Numbered from the stretch's first letter, positions 55,033 through 63,757 are shown. The stretch: DNA of 64,000 nt from Gracilimonas amylolytica (GCF_002911695.1 NZ_PQBS01000027.1:62001-126000); one strand, 5' to 3'. A program made the numbers and translations. Notes: a model not told the origin generated them from the sequence alone.

Positions 55033-56172
55033 ATGGACATTTTACTCATTGTTGCAGTATCCTACTTGCTTTATACCGTTGCTGTATTTGTACGCAACTT
55101 ATTTGAATTTCGTTCTCTCAATGAATGTAATAAGTCTTTGGAGGATGAACCTTTTGTAAGTGTTTGCATACCTGCCAGAAATGAGGAAAATGTTATTGAA
55201 CGTTGTGTTCGGTCAGTTCTAAACCAAAATTATACAAACTTTGAGGTCATTGTTCTTGATGATAACTCCACAGATGCAACTCCTGATCTTTTAAGTACGC
55301 TCGGTTCTAAAAACAAAGCACTAAGAGTGATCAATGGTGAGCCTAAGCCCGATGACTGGCTGGGCAAACCCTGGGCCTGCCAACAGTTGGGTAATGCCTC
55401 CAGGGGTGAAATCATCCTTTTTATCGATGCCGATGTCTGGCTGGAACCGAGTGCAGTATTTAAGGCTGCTCAAGCCTTGAAGAGGTCAGATGTCATAACC
55501 GTATGGCCCAAACAAGAGATCAAAACCTTCTGGGAAAAGCTCATCATCCCGATGATCTATTATGGATTATACAGCTTGTTACCTGCCAAGTACGTGGAGG
55601 AAAACCCAAAATGGGTACCAAAGCCCTTTCGAAAACAAGCCGGCGTTCAATTTGCGGCAGCCTGTGGACAGTTTATTGGTTTTAACAGACAGGCTTATAA
55701 AAAGATCGGGGGACATTCATCCGTAAAACAACAGATCGTGGAAGACGTAGAGCTCGCTAAGGTTGTTAAACGAAACGACCTCAGAATTACTATGTTTGAT
55801 GGCATTGATACCGTTAACTGCAGAATGTATACATCGCACCACGAGATATTTGAAGGGCTTCGTAAAAACTTTTTTGTGGGTTTTGGTAGAAACATTGTGC
55901 TTTTCCTATTCATGGCAATCATGCAGTTCATCGTGTATATAGCACCGGTATATATTTTAGCTTTTGGAGAACCCCATCAACAACTTACTGCAGCTGCCCT
56001 TTTAGGACTGATATTATTACAACGCTGGGTGCTGGACCTGAAATTTGGCTGGAATCCTTTGATGAGCATTTTGCAACCCCTTACCATTCTTTGGTTCGAG
56101 GTCCTGGGGATACGTTGCCTCTGGGATCATTACACCGGTAAAAAAGCAACATGGAAAGGCCGTGAAGTTTAG
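55033..56172 (+). CDS. GT2 glycosyltransferase, CrtQ/CruC-like
   Basis: 379 residues. N-terminal membrane helix, then GT2 core: VSVCIPARNEENVIERCVRS, DDNSTD, LGKPWACQQLG, DADVWLEP (metal DxD) and VEDVELAKVVKR (base), followed by two or three C-terminal membrane helices. KPWACQQLG and the following ASRGEIILFIDADV are close to CrtQ-type carotenoid glycosyltransferases. It may glycosylate the 1-hydroxyl made by the CrtC-like enzyme (inference). The start at 55033 follows the CrtC-like gene's divergent start by 56 bp. Confidence 0.65.
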   Translation: MDILLIVAVSYLLYTVAVFVRNLFEFRSLNECNKSLEDEPFVSVCIPARNEENVIERCVRSVLNQNYTNFEVIVLDDNSTDATPDLLSTLGSKNKALRVINGEPKPDDWLGKPWACQQLGNASRGEIILFIDADVWLEPSAVFKAAQALKRSDVITVWPKQEIKTFWEKLIIPMIYYGLYSLLPAKYVEENPKWVPKPFRKQAGVQFAAACGQFIGFNRQAYKKIGGHSSVKQQIVEDVELAKVVKRNDLRITMFDGIDTVNCRMYTSHHEIFEGLRKNFFVGFGRNIVLFLFMAIMQFIVYIAPVYILAFGEPHQQLTAAALLGLILLQRWVLDLKFGWNPLMSILQPLTILWFEVLGIRCLWDHYTGKKATWKGREV

Positions 56173-56241
56173 ATCTAAATTCATCTCCCCTTCACGAAGT
56201 ATTGTTTTCTTTTTTGCAGATACATAGACATATTCAGGCAT

Positions 56242-57159
56242 ATGAAAGCATTGATCGAGAAATACCTGAAATATCTTTCCGTAGAACGAAATGCTTCTGA
56301 ACATACCATAGTTTCTTATCAAAACGACCTGAGTTCTTTTCTGAATTTTACCGCTGAGGTTGAAGAAATCGATCCTGAGAATGTGGATGTGTCCTCCATC
56401 ACCCGGTTATCTATAAGACTATGGTTAGGTGAGCTTTCAGAACAAGGCATGGCTAAATCGACCATAGCCCGCAAGGTGGCCGCAATTCGCTCATTTTTCA
56501 AATATTGCTTTAAACGCGGGCACATAGAAAAAAATCCGGCTCATTTGCTGGTGGTTCCCAAGAAAGATAAAAGCTTACCCAAAACAGCTACCGTTGAAGA
56601 TATTGAACGTATGATGGAAGCCGTTAATACAGAAACCACGCGAGGTCTTCAAAATCGCGCCATACTCGAATTATTTTACAGTACCGGAATGCGCCTCAGT
56701 GAATTGACCGGCTTGAACCTAAGTGATATCGATCTTAAACAAAATCAGGTAACTGTGAAAGGAAAGGGCAATAAACAGCGCATTATCCCATTAGGTAACA
56801 CAGTATCCGGAATCTTAAAGGAGTTCATTAACAAAAGGCCTGAACTTTATGGTGACAGAACGGATTCAGATGCTAAAAAAGCCTTGTTCATTGCTGCAAG
56901 CGGCCAGCGCATATACGACAGAGCGGTCGGGTTGATCGTGGAAAAATATTTTAAATTAACCAGTGAGGTCACACAGAAAAGCCCGCACGTATTGCGACAT
57001 AGTTTTGCAACTCATATGTTAGACAATGGTGCAGACATTAGGATCATAAAAGAATTTCTTGGGCATGCGAATCTTGCGGCTACGCAGGTTTACACTCATA
57101 CCAGCATTGACAGGCTCAAAAACGTGTATGAGCAAGCCCATCCAAGAGCTAAAACCTAA
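56242..57159 (+). CDS. xerD: Tyrosine recombinase XerC/XerD
   Basis: 305 residues. SAM-like N-terminal domain (1-105), then the catalytic set Arg151 (STGMRLSEL), Lys175 (VKGKGNK), His249/Arg252 (HVLRH), His275 (FLGHANL) and Tyr284 (TQVYTH). XerC/D resolve chromosome dimers at dif with FtsK. XerC and XerD cannot be told apart by eye. No phage or integron neighbours, so housekeeping is likely. It begins 70 bp after the glycosyltransferase. Confidence 0.9.
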   Translation: MKALIEKYLKYLSVERNASEHTIVSYQNDLSSFLNFTAEVEEIDPENVDVSSITRLSIRLWLGELSEQGMAKSTIARKVAAIRSFFKYCFKRGHIEKNPAHLLVVPKKDKSLPKTATVEDIERMMEAVNTETTRGLQNRAILELFYSTGMRLSELTGLNLSDIDLKQNQVTVKGKGNKQRIIPLGNTVSGILKEFINKRPELYGDRTDSDAKKALFIAASGQRIYDRAVGLIVEKYFKLTSEVTQKSPHVLRHSFATHMLDNGADIRIIKEFLGHANLAATQVYTHTSIDRLKNVYEQAHPRAKT

Positions 57160-57196
57160 AATAATCTCAATTATTACTTAATTAAGGAGTAGAATA

Positions 57197-57496
57197 ATGA
57201 AAACTACATTCACAGCACGCCATTTTGAAGCCAGCGCGGACCTGCAACAATACTGCATCGACAGTGTCGATAAATTAGACCAATTCTACGACCGTATCGT
57301 AATGTGCGATATTATTTTACAACCTACTCCTTCTGATGAAAATCCGAATCAGGCTGAATTGATCATCAAAGTTCCACGCAAAGTCTTGACGGTGAAAGAA
57401 AGTGGAAAATCTTACGAACAAGCCATACATAATGCTATTGAAACAGCTTCACGTCAGCTGAAAAAGTACAAAGACAAAATGCACGCTAACCAATAA
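57197..57496 (+). CDS. raiA: Ribosome hibernation promoting factor HPF/RaiA
   Basis: 99 residues, short form. FTARHFEASADLQQYCIDSV and IVMCDIILQPTPSDENP, then KSYEQAIHNAIETASRQLKKYKDK at the end, follow the HPF fold that occupies tRNA/mRNA sites on idle ribosomes. It has a strong Shine-Dalgarno AAGGAG just before ATG, unusual for the window. 13 bp upstream of hprK. Confidence 0.9.
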   Translation: MKTTFTARHFEASADLQQYCIDSVDKLDQFYDRIVMCDIILQPTPSDENPNQAELIIKVPRKVLTVKESGKSYEQAIHNAIETASRQLKKYKDKMHANQ

Positions 57497-57509
57497 TAAT
57501 TAAGCAAAT

Positions 57510-58541
57510 ATGCCTTTTAAACCGCATGACCCGATCCCCCGAAAGGATAAGATTTCGGTTGACTACCTGGTTGATAAGCTCAAAGAGCGAGTCAACATCA
57601 AGATAGAATCTTGTGCTGCTGAGAATTGCAGTACAGATAAATTCATTACTGAAGCGGACCTTCACCGGCCGGGATTGGCTCTTGCGGGTTATATTGACCT
57701 GTTTACCTATCAAAGAATTCAGATCGTTGGCAACACGGAAACTCAGTTTCTAAGCCATATGGGAGATGATAAACAGTTAGAATCTTTCCGAAATCTGACA
57801 CAATTTGATATTCCGGTCATTTTTCTGACCGATGGAAATGAATTACCGGAACCCTTACTGGAGGAAGCCAGAAAAGCAGGGATACCCGTCTTCTCCACTC
57901 CCCTTGAAACCACGCGCTTCATGTATCTTTTGCGGGATTTCATGGAAGATCAATTTGCCGTTCAAACCATGGTTCATGGTTCAATGATGGACGTTTATGG
58001 GATTGGAATACTCGTTGCCGGTCGATCCGGGATCGGGAAAAGTGAAGTCGCTCTCGACCTTGTGGAACGTGGCCACCGGCTGGTTGCCGATGATGTGGTC
58101 ATGCTGACAAAGAAAAACAATGTCTTGATGTCCTCTGCCACAGAGATGAGCAAGCACTTCATGGAGATCAGGGGACTCGGTATCGTGGATGTGATGTCCA
58201 TGTTCGGTATCCGTTCAATCCGGTATCAAAAACGCCTGGAAGTTGTACTTGAATTAACCCTATGGGATGAAGCACAGGAAGTAGAACGAACCGGTTTGAA
58301 CCACGATTCAGTGAATATCCTGGATCTTGATATCCCATTGATCCATTTACCGATCACTCCGGGGAAAAATATTACCGTAATTGCAGAAGTCATCGCCATG
58401 AACTACCTGCTCAAACATTACGGCTATGATCCGGCAAAAGCCTTTCAGGAGCGCATTAAAACTAGTATTGGTGATAAAGCCAAAGGCGGAGATATGACTC
58501 CAAAACGAGCCATTGAATATTTTGAGGGAGATATTGAATAA
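57510..58541 (+). CDS. hprK: HPr kinase/phosphorylase
   Basis: 343 residues. N-terminal domain (1-150), then the kinase core with His156 (MVHGSMM), Walker A GRSGIGKSE (171-179), catalytic Asp194-Asp195 (LVADDVV) and signature MEIRGLGIVDV. It phosphorylates Ser46 of HPr in carbon regulation. No HPr or PTS permease gene is in the window. Pairing with the hibernation factor gene may link energy state to ribosome idling (inference). Confidence 0.93.
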   Translation: MPFKPHDPIPRKDKISVDYLVDKLKERVNIKIESCAAENCSTDKFITEADLHRPGLALAGYIDLFTYQRIQIVGNTETQFLSHMGDDKQLESFRNLTQFDIPVIFLTDGNELPEPLLEEARKAGIPVFSTPLETTRFMYLLRDFMEDQFAVQTMVHGSMMDVYGIGILVAGRSGIGKSEVALDLVERGHRLVADDVVMLTKKNNVLMSSATEMSKHFMEIRGLGIVDVMSMFGIRSIRYQKRLEVVLELTLWDEAQEVERTGLNHDSVNILDLDIPLIHLPITPGKNITVIAEVIAMNYLLKHYGYDPAKAFQERIKTSIGDKAKGGDMTPKRAIEYFEGDIE

Positions 58542-58575
58542 ATATAGTGTAACATTAGAGTTAGTTACTACTCTT

Positions 58576-58606
58576 TGATAAGGGCCATGAGGTCTGTATC
58601 TTTAGC
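58576..58606 (+). promoter_or_regulatory. Candidate promoter for the M23 peptidase
   Basis: TTTG (58576-58579), a 19-bp gap and TATCTTTA (58599-58606) match the TTTG / TAnnTTTG pattern. The start codon lies 24 bp downstream. Confidence 0.5.
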
Positions 58607-58629
58607 ACGTTTTGTAACAAGGATAATAC

Positions 58630-59604
58630 ATGTCTTTAAAAAATCATTATTACTACGACGAAACCAAGTGTGAGTTTGTACCAATTACGTACAAACGGAC
58701 TGAACAGGTCATCTATAATCTCTCGATCTGGATCCTGTCCGGGGTCATACTTACCGGTATAGGGATCATTCTACTTTCCAATTATGTGGGCACCCCGGCT
58801 GAATTAGCTCTCAAAGCAGAAAATGAAGCCCTTTACGAACAGCTGGAATCAACCCGCTCCTCCATTGTTGAATTAGATACCAAGCTAACGGAGATCGCCC
58901 AAAAGGATAACGAAATGTATCGCTCTGTACTTGGTATGGATAAGATCTCATATGAAGAGCGTCAGGCCGGTATTGGTGGCTCTGACCCCTACGAAGATTT
59001 TGACGTATTCTCTGAATCCACCTCAGAACTTTTGAAATGGACCGCATCCAAAGTTGACAATATTGAGAGACGTATTGGAATTCAGCAGCTGAGTTTTGAG
59101 CAGATCAAGAATCAGTACAATGTGAATAAAGAGAAAATGAGCAACATTCCGGCGATAAAACCTACTACCGGAATTCTATTAAGTGGATTCGGTATGAGAA
59201 ACCACCCAATTCTTGGTTATCCCCGTCCACACAACGGATTGGATTTCAGAGCTGACGTGGGCGATCCGGTTCTAACCACCGGAGACGGCAAGATCCGATT
59301 TGCCGGCAAAAAGAGCACTCTTGGTAATGTAGTGATCGTAGATCATGGCTTTGGGTTTGAAACACTCTATGCTCACCTATCCGGTTTTGCGGAAGGCATT
59401 CGTTCAGGTGTTGAGGTTAAGCGAGGACAACAGATCGCTATGGCCGGAGATTCAGGTCTTTCTGAGGGGCCCCACCTTCACTATGAAGTTCATTACAATA
59501 AGCGTCCGGTTGACCCTATTTACTATCTGTTTGCTGATACTTCCCCTGAGGAATATGCCATGTTCAAAGAGATCGCCGAGACGAATCAGAACTCGATGGA
59601 CTAA
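58630..59604 (+). CDS. M23 family peptidase with N-terminal coiled coil
   Basis: 324 residues. A membrane helix (about 32-52) is followed by a coiled coil (60-95, LKAENEALYEQLESTRSSI), a linker and the LytM/M23 domain. Zinc ligands: first His and Asp in HNGLDFRADVG, late HLHYEV. GFETLYAHLSGF and SGLSEGPHLHYE are typical. Such proteins cut peptidoglycan cross-bridges or act as inactive activators; the zinc ligands here look intact. FtsEX-controlled activation is possible. Confidence 0.9.
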   Translation: MSLKNHYYYDETKCEFVPITYKRTEQVIYNLSIWILSGVILTGIGIILLSNYVGTPAELALKAENEALYEQLESTRSSIVELDTKLTEIAQKDNEMYRSVLGMDKISYEERQAGIGGSDPYEDFDVFSESTSELLKWTASKVDNIERRIGIQQLSFEQIKNQYNVNKEKMSNIPAIKPTTGILLSGFGMRNHPILGYPRPHNGLDFRADVGDPVLTTGDGKIRFAGKKSTLGNVVIVDHGFGFETLYAHLSGFAEGIRSGVEVKRGQQIAMAGDSGLSEGPHLHYEVHYNKRPVDPIYYLFADTSPEEYAMFKEIAETNQNSMD

Positions 59605-59629
59605 TTCAGTTTTTACTTACAAGGTAATT

Positions 59630-59661
59630 CAAACCCGGTCTTTTCAGGTCGGGTTTTTTTG
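59630..59661 (+). terminator. Terminator after the M23 peptidase
   Basis: AAACCCG (59631-59637) pairs with CGGGTTT (59650-59656), followed by TTTTT. Confidence 0.8.
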
Positions 59662-59719
59662 TGGATTAGAAGTAATCTTTTCGTTTAATTGATTCGATTT
59701 TTAATCCAAATATTTTAAG

Positions 59720-61096
59720 ATGAAGCATCTGTTACTTTCCACCATATTGTGTCTTCTAAGCCTCACCGTAACTCAGGTTAAGGCCCAGGACGTATTAACC
59801 CCAACAAACACAGAAAATATCAACGATCTGGTTGAAGCGGCTGTATCCAGTGATCTTGCCTGGAACCGTTTAAGCTATATGGCTGATACCTTTGGTCCAA
59901 GATTCAGCGGTTCCCAAAATCTGGAAGATGCCCTGGACTGGATCATACAGGAAATGGAAAAAGACGGTTTTGACAAGGTTTGGGCTCAGCCGGTGATGGT
60001 TCCTCATTGGGTCCGCGGAAAAGAAAAAGCCACTTTGGTATCTCCACGCGAGCAAGACCTTCCGATGTTAGGACTTGGTGGAAGTGTGGCGACACCTGAG
60101 GGCGGCATCACCGCTGAAGTCGTGGTTGTTAAAAGTTTTGAGGAACTTGAAAAGGTTAAAGATGAAGTGAAGGGAAAGATCGTTTTATTCAACTCCGAAT
60201 TCACTTCTTACGGCCGCACTGTTCAGTATCGAATGAACGGAGCCATTGAAGCAGCTAAACTGGGTGCTGTAGCCAGTATCATTCGTTCCGTAGGCCCCTA
60301 CTCCATGCAAACTCCTCATACAGGAACCATGAATTATGAAGATGGGGTTAAAAAGATCCCGCATGCTGCCATTACTGTTGAAGATGCCATGATGATACAG
60401 CGTATGTATGATCGGGGTGATGCCATCAGAATTCACCTGGAGATGAATGCCAGGACCTTGCCGGATTTTGAGTCTCGCAACATCATTGCTGAAATTAAAG
60501 GCACAGAGCACCCGGAAGAGATCATTGTGCTTGGTGGACATATTGATTCCTGGGATGTTGGTCAGGGTGTGATGGATGACGGTGGAGGAAGCATCGCTGC
60601 CTGGGAAGCTGTACGATTGATGATCAAAAACGGTATTCGCCCAAAGCGAACGGTCCGTGTTGTTTTATGGGCCAATGAAGAAAATGGTCTGCGTGGTGCC
60701 ACTGAATATCATCGGTGGGTTAAGGAAGATGAAAAATCATTAGATGATCACGTACTGGCTATGGAATCAGATGCCGGAGTTTTCGATCCCATCGGTTTTG
60801 GTTTTACAGGAAGTGAACGTGGTTTTGAGATCCTTACCGAAATTGGTCAAACGCTGAGATCAATTGAATCCGGTGTGGTAACTAAAGGCGGTGGTGGTGC
60901 AGATATTGGACCGCTAATGAACGATGGCGTTCCCGGAATGGGATTGGTCGTGAATGGGGAAAAGTATTTCTGGTATCACCATACGGCCGCTGATACTATG
61001 GATAAGCTCGACAAAGACGACTTCAATGAATGTGTGGCTACCATGGCTGCCTTTGCCTATGCTGTAGCAGATATTGATGAGCGCCTTCCGAGATAA
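59720..61096 (+). CDS. M28 family peptidase, carboxypeptidase Q-like
   Basis: 458 residues. Signal peptide ends at VKAQ (about 22). PA domain insert (about 115-230, with GKIVLFNSEF), then M28 zinc site: LGGHIDSWDVGQGVMDDGGG, ANEENGLRGA and the late WYHHTAADTMD. This is the plasma glutamate carboxypeptidase/CPQ group of M28, which cleaves peptides in the periplasm. Distinct from the smaller M28 at 20382. Single gene between terminators. Confidence 0.9.
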   Translation: MKHLLLSTILCLLSLTVTQVKAQDVLTPTNTENINDLVEAAVSSDLAWNRLSYMADTFGPRFSGSQNLEDALDWIIQEMEKDGFDKVWAQPVMVPHWVRGKEKATLVSPREQDLPMLGLGGSVATPEGGITAEVVVVKSFEELEKVKDEVKGKIVLFNSEFTSYGRTVQYRMNGAIEAAKLGAVASIIRSVGPYSMQTPHTGTMNYEDGVKKIPHAAITVEDAMMIQRMYDRGDAIRIHLEMNARTLPDFESRNIIAEIKGTEHPEEIIVLGGHIDSWDVGQGVMDDGGGSIAAWEAVRLMIKNGIRPKRTVRVVLWANEENGLRGATEYHRWVKEDEKSLDDHVLAMESDAGVFDPIGFGFTGSERGFEILTEIGQTLRSIESGVVTKGGGGADIGPLMNDGVPGMGLVVNGEKYFWYHHTAADTMDKLDKDDFNECVATMAAFAYAVADIDERLPR

Positions 61097-61119
61097 TTTT
61101 CTTTTCGTGCTAAGTTTTA

Positions 61120-61156
61120 CAACCCCGGTACCATTCAGGTGTCGGGGTTATTTTTT
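61120..61156 (+). terminator. Terminator after the carboxypeptidase Q-like gene
   Basis: AACCCCG (61121-61127) pairs with CGGGGTT (61143-61149), followed by ATTTTTT. It overlaps the end of trmH on the other strand. Confidence 0.85.
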
Positions 61157-61824
61157 AGCCACTTCTTTTCCAGTTCATCCCCTGCCTTGATTGAGTTTTT
61201 CAACCATTCATATTTGAGTTGTTCCAGTTCATCCTCATCTAAACGCCAGCTTACCTCTGAGTTTCTGAGTCTCAATGTCACATCATACAAACAAATGGCT
61301 GCACTGACCGAAATATTGAAACTCTCACTGAACCCTGTCATCGGAATTTTTACGTACCCATCAGCCATCTCTTTAACCGTATCACTGATACCATCCAGTT
61401 CATTGCCAAATACCAGGGCTGTTTTCTGATCAACACTCAGGTTATTTAAATCTGTATCATTTTCGTGTGGACTCGTGGCAATGATCTGATACCCTTTTTC
61501 CTTCAGCGTATTGATGCACGAAATTGTGTTGTTTACACCCTTTTTGTTGAACCGCTGAATATTCAGCCACTGATCAGCTCCTATGGTTACCTGACTGGAA
61601 GCATCAAATTCATTGTCATTTTCAATGATATATACATCCTGAATACCAAATCCATCACAACTCCTCAAAACGGCACTGGCATTATGAGGCTGGTATATAT
61701 TTTCAACTACCACCGTGATATGACGGGTTCTTTTAGCTGCTACCTCAGAAATGGTTTCCCAGCGTTCTTCGGTAGCAAATTCTCTTAAATATCCGGTTAA
61801 TCTCTTTAGTTTTTGTTGTTCCAT
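61135..61824 (-). CDS. trmH: tRNA guanosine-2'-O-methyltransferase TrmH
   Basis: 229 residues. SpoU motifs: NIYQPHNASAVLRSCDGFGI (1), ALVFGNELDGIS (2) and IPMTGFSESFNISVSAAICLYD (3), in E. coli TrmH order. The enzyme modifies G18 in tRNA. The frame is open to 61848, but that codon lies in the terminator stem; the ATG at 61824 gives the normal MEQQKLKRL start. It follows the response-regulator terminator by only about 7 bp. Confidence 0.85.
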   Translation of the reverse strand: MEQQKLKRLTGYLREFATEERWETISEVAAKRTRHITVVVENIYQPHNASAVLRSCDGFGIQDVYIIENDNEFDASSQVTIGADQWLNIQRFNKKGVNNTISCINTLKEKGYQIIATSPHENDTDLNNLSVDQKTALVFGNELDGISDTVKEMADGYVKIPMTGFSESFNISVSAAICLYDVTLRLRNSEVSWRLDEDELEQLKYEWLKNSIKAGDELEKKWLKNNPDT

Positions 61825-61830
61825 AGGTAA

Positions 61831-61866
61831 CAAAAAAAAGTCCCTCAAATGATGATTTGAGGGACA
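61831..61866 (-). terminator. Terminator between the response regulator and trmH
   Basis: On the minus strand GTCCCTCAAAT pairs perfectly with ATTTGAGGGAC around CATC, then runs into TTTTTTTT. It ends seven bases before the trmH ATG. Confidence 0.85.
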
Positions 61867-61892
61867 ATGATCTTTTAAATTAGTGTATGATC

Positions 61893-62564
61893 CTAATCAC
61901 ATCTGAATGCAAATCCTTTTTTACGGATCGTTTCAATGTAATCCACTTCAGTGTGTTCTCTGATCTTCTTCCTCAGATAACTGATGTACACATTGATATA
62001 ATTCGTTTGCGTATCAAAATGGATATCCCATACCTTCTCAGCCAGCTCTTCCTGTGTGATCACCCGGTTACGGTTCTTCATAAAGTACACAAGTAGGTTA
62101 AACTCGTTATTGGTAAGCTGAACCGGTTCTTTATTGATCGTGAATTCTCGTTTCAGCAAATTCACCTTTAGTTCACCACATGAAATTTGCTGCTCACCAC
62201 CCGACTCAGTCCGTCGCTTAATGGCGGTCATACGGGCGATCAATTCCTCAGTGTTAAAAGGCTTGGTCAGGTAATCATCGGCTCCAACTTTCAGCATTTT
62301 CACTTTTACGTCTGTCTCTTGTTCTCCGGAAAGAATAAGGACCGGCGTTTCAATATTGTTATCCCGAATATTCTTACAAACTTCGTAGCCATCTCCATCC
62401 GGTAATCCAAGATCCAGAATGATCATGTCATAATCATTATTTATGGCATGCGATTCTCCATCGGTTGCATTATCAGCAGTAGATACTGAGTTACCATTAT
62501 GTTCCAGCACGGCTTTGACCAAGGTTCGTACTGATGGATCATCTTCTATGACAAGTATGTTCAT
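61893..62564 (-). CDS. OmpR-family response regulator
   Basis: 223 residues. Receiver domain with Asp8/Asp9 (IEDDP), phospho-acceptor Asp51 (IILDLGLPDG) and Lys101 (YLTKPFN), then a winged-helix DNA-binding domain (about 125-223) with the LLVYFMKNRNRVITQEELAEKVW and YINVYISYLRKKI segments. No histidine kinase is adjacent, so it is an orphan regulator. A 9-12-9 inverted repeat lies just upstream of the start. Its targets are unknown. Confidence 0.92.
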   Translation of the reverse strand: MNILVIEDDPSVRTLVKAVLEHNGNSVSTADNATDGESHAINNDYDMIILDLGLPDGDGYEVCKNIRDNNIETPVLILSGEQETDVKVKMLKVGADDYLTKPFNTEELIARMTAIKRRTESGGEQQISCGELKVNLLKREFTINKEPVQLTNNEFNLLVYFMKNRNRVITQEELAEKVWDIHFDTQTNYINVYISYLRKKIREHTEVDYIETIRKKGFAFRCD

Positions 62565-62591
62565 TTTTTACCTGAAATTATTTAGTGATGA

Positions 62592-62621
62592 TATGGTGAA
62601 ATCAAGTAATACTTCACCATA
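62592..62621. promoter_or_regulatory. 9-12-9 inverted repeat upstream of the response regulator
   Basis: TATGGTGAA (62592-62600) and TTCACCATA (62613-62621) are perfect inverse copies with a 12-bp gap. It sits 28 bp before the start, in the leader, with no T-run, so it is more operator-like than terminator. Confidence 0.4.
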
Positions 62622-62688
62622 AGAGCCGCCTTATTATAATTGTATTAAAATAACTTAACAAACATTAGAAACAAAGTATAACAAAAAA

Positions 62689-63387
62689 TCACCTTTCCGA
62701 GTAATCAAGAGAATGCAACCACTCTACGGTTTCATTTATAAATACATCCTCCAGTTTATGTCCCGCATCAACAAGTCTGAATTCTGCTTTAAATCCATCT
62801 TTCTGTAATTGTTCCACACACTTCTTCTGGGGCTCAGGATAGACACTTGTATCATTACTACCATGCAAGGCAAGAATATTGATGTGGTTCGCTTTTGCTC
62901 TTTTTCCTTCAAAGGCTTCTGTTTTGATCCGGCCACCAATAGTAATCAGTTCCGTCAAGTATTCCGGTCTTGATAATGCAAAATAGCCCCCTAAGTAAGC
63001 CCCCATGGAATACCCAAACAGACAGGTTCTGTTTATTTTCAGATCTTCAGTAATATCATTCACCAATTTCTGAATGAATTCTGAAGCCTTTTCCATCGAC
63101 TTTAGAAATTGCTCCTGATCCCCATCATACAAGTACCAGGCCCTTCCCCATTGCTCTACTTGACGATTTTGTTTCTTATCGTATATCGGATAAGGAGCCT
63201 GTATAAACAGATGATAGGCCTGAAATTCCAGCATTCTATGTACCTTCTTTTCCAGGTACTCAATGTTTTGGTTAAAGCCGTGAAGGTAAATGATCAATGG
63301 TTTTTCTTCAGTTAAACCTGTCTCAATAAGCTTGTAAGGCACATCGATCACAAACGAAGTGGTATCGGTCCTTGATTTTGTTGGCAT
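62689..63387 (-). CDS. Alpha/beta hydrolase, esterase/dienelactone-type
   Basis: 232 residues. Catalytic Ser in FGYSMGAY, Asp in ALHGSNDTSV and His in VDAGHKL give a complete triad; LIIYLHGFNQN provides the oxyanion loop. Closest in style to YpfH/phospholipase-carboxylesterase-like hydrolases. No signal peptide, so cytoplasmic. Start at ATG 63387 rather than an in-frame codon 12 bp earlier. It belongs with the next two genes upstream on the same strand. Confidence 0.85.
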   Translation of the reverse strand: MPTKSRTDTTSFVIDVPYKLIETGLTEEKPLIIYLHGFNQNIEYLEKKVHRMLEFQAYHLFIQAPYPIYDKKQNRQVEQWGRAWYLYDGDQEQFLKSMEKASEFIQKLVNDITEDLKINRTCLFGYSMGAYLGGYFALSRPEYLTELITIGGRIKTEAFEGKRAKANHINILALHGSNDTSVYPEPQKKCVEQLQKDGFKAEFRLVDAGHKLEDVFINETVEWLHSLDYSER

Positions 63388-63406
63388 GATCTCTAACAAT
63401 CCATTT

Positions 63407-63757
63407 TCAAAATGGCCATCGGTCTATAACAACCTCAACAGCCGATTTCCTATTAATTACCGAAGTGATGCATAAAATGAGTATGATGATGTGAACAAAC
63501 GGATTTAAGGTGAAGAAAAATTCTCCGGTGAAACCTAAGGTCATCGAATTGATCAATGTTTTCACCAAAAAGTAAAGAAGCTCAAAAAATACCAATGTGA
63601 AGAAAAAATTCATCACACCGATCACATAAGGATTTTTATCCTCATAGAGCTTTTGAATGACTTCAATGTTGGAATACTGACTACTCAGATCTCTATGCAG
63701 GTCAGCTTCTAATTCCTTTTCATCCAGCTTTTGTTCTATTTCATTCTTTTTCCTCAT
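63407..63757 (-). CDS. Small membrane protein of unknown function
   Basis: 116 residues with two hydrophobic helices (about 49-68 and 85-103) and an N-terminal acidic and basic helix (KNEIEQKLDEKELEADLHRDL). No family recognised with confidence. Its start overlaps the upstream glyoxalase-fold gene by 17 bp, and the esterase follows by about 20 bp. Likely co-transcribed with both. Confidence 0.65.
   Translation of the reverse strand: MRKKNEIEQKLDEKELEADLHRDLSSQYSNIEVIQKLYEDKNPYVIGVMNFFFTLVFFELLYFLVKTLINSMTLGFTGEFFFTLNPFVHIIILILCITSVINRKSAVEVVIDRWPF

Noticed and set aside
56242-57159. Xer recombinase as a phage or integron integrase
   Set aside because: Neighbours are housekeeping genes, no attachment repeats or gene cassettes are seen, and the length fits XerC/D.
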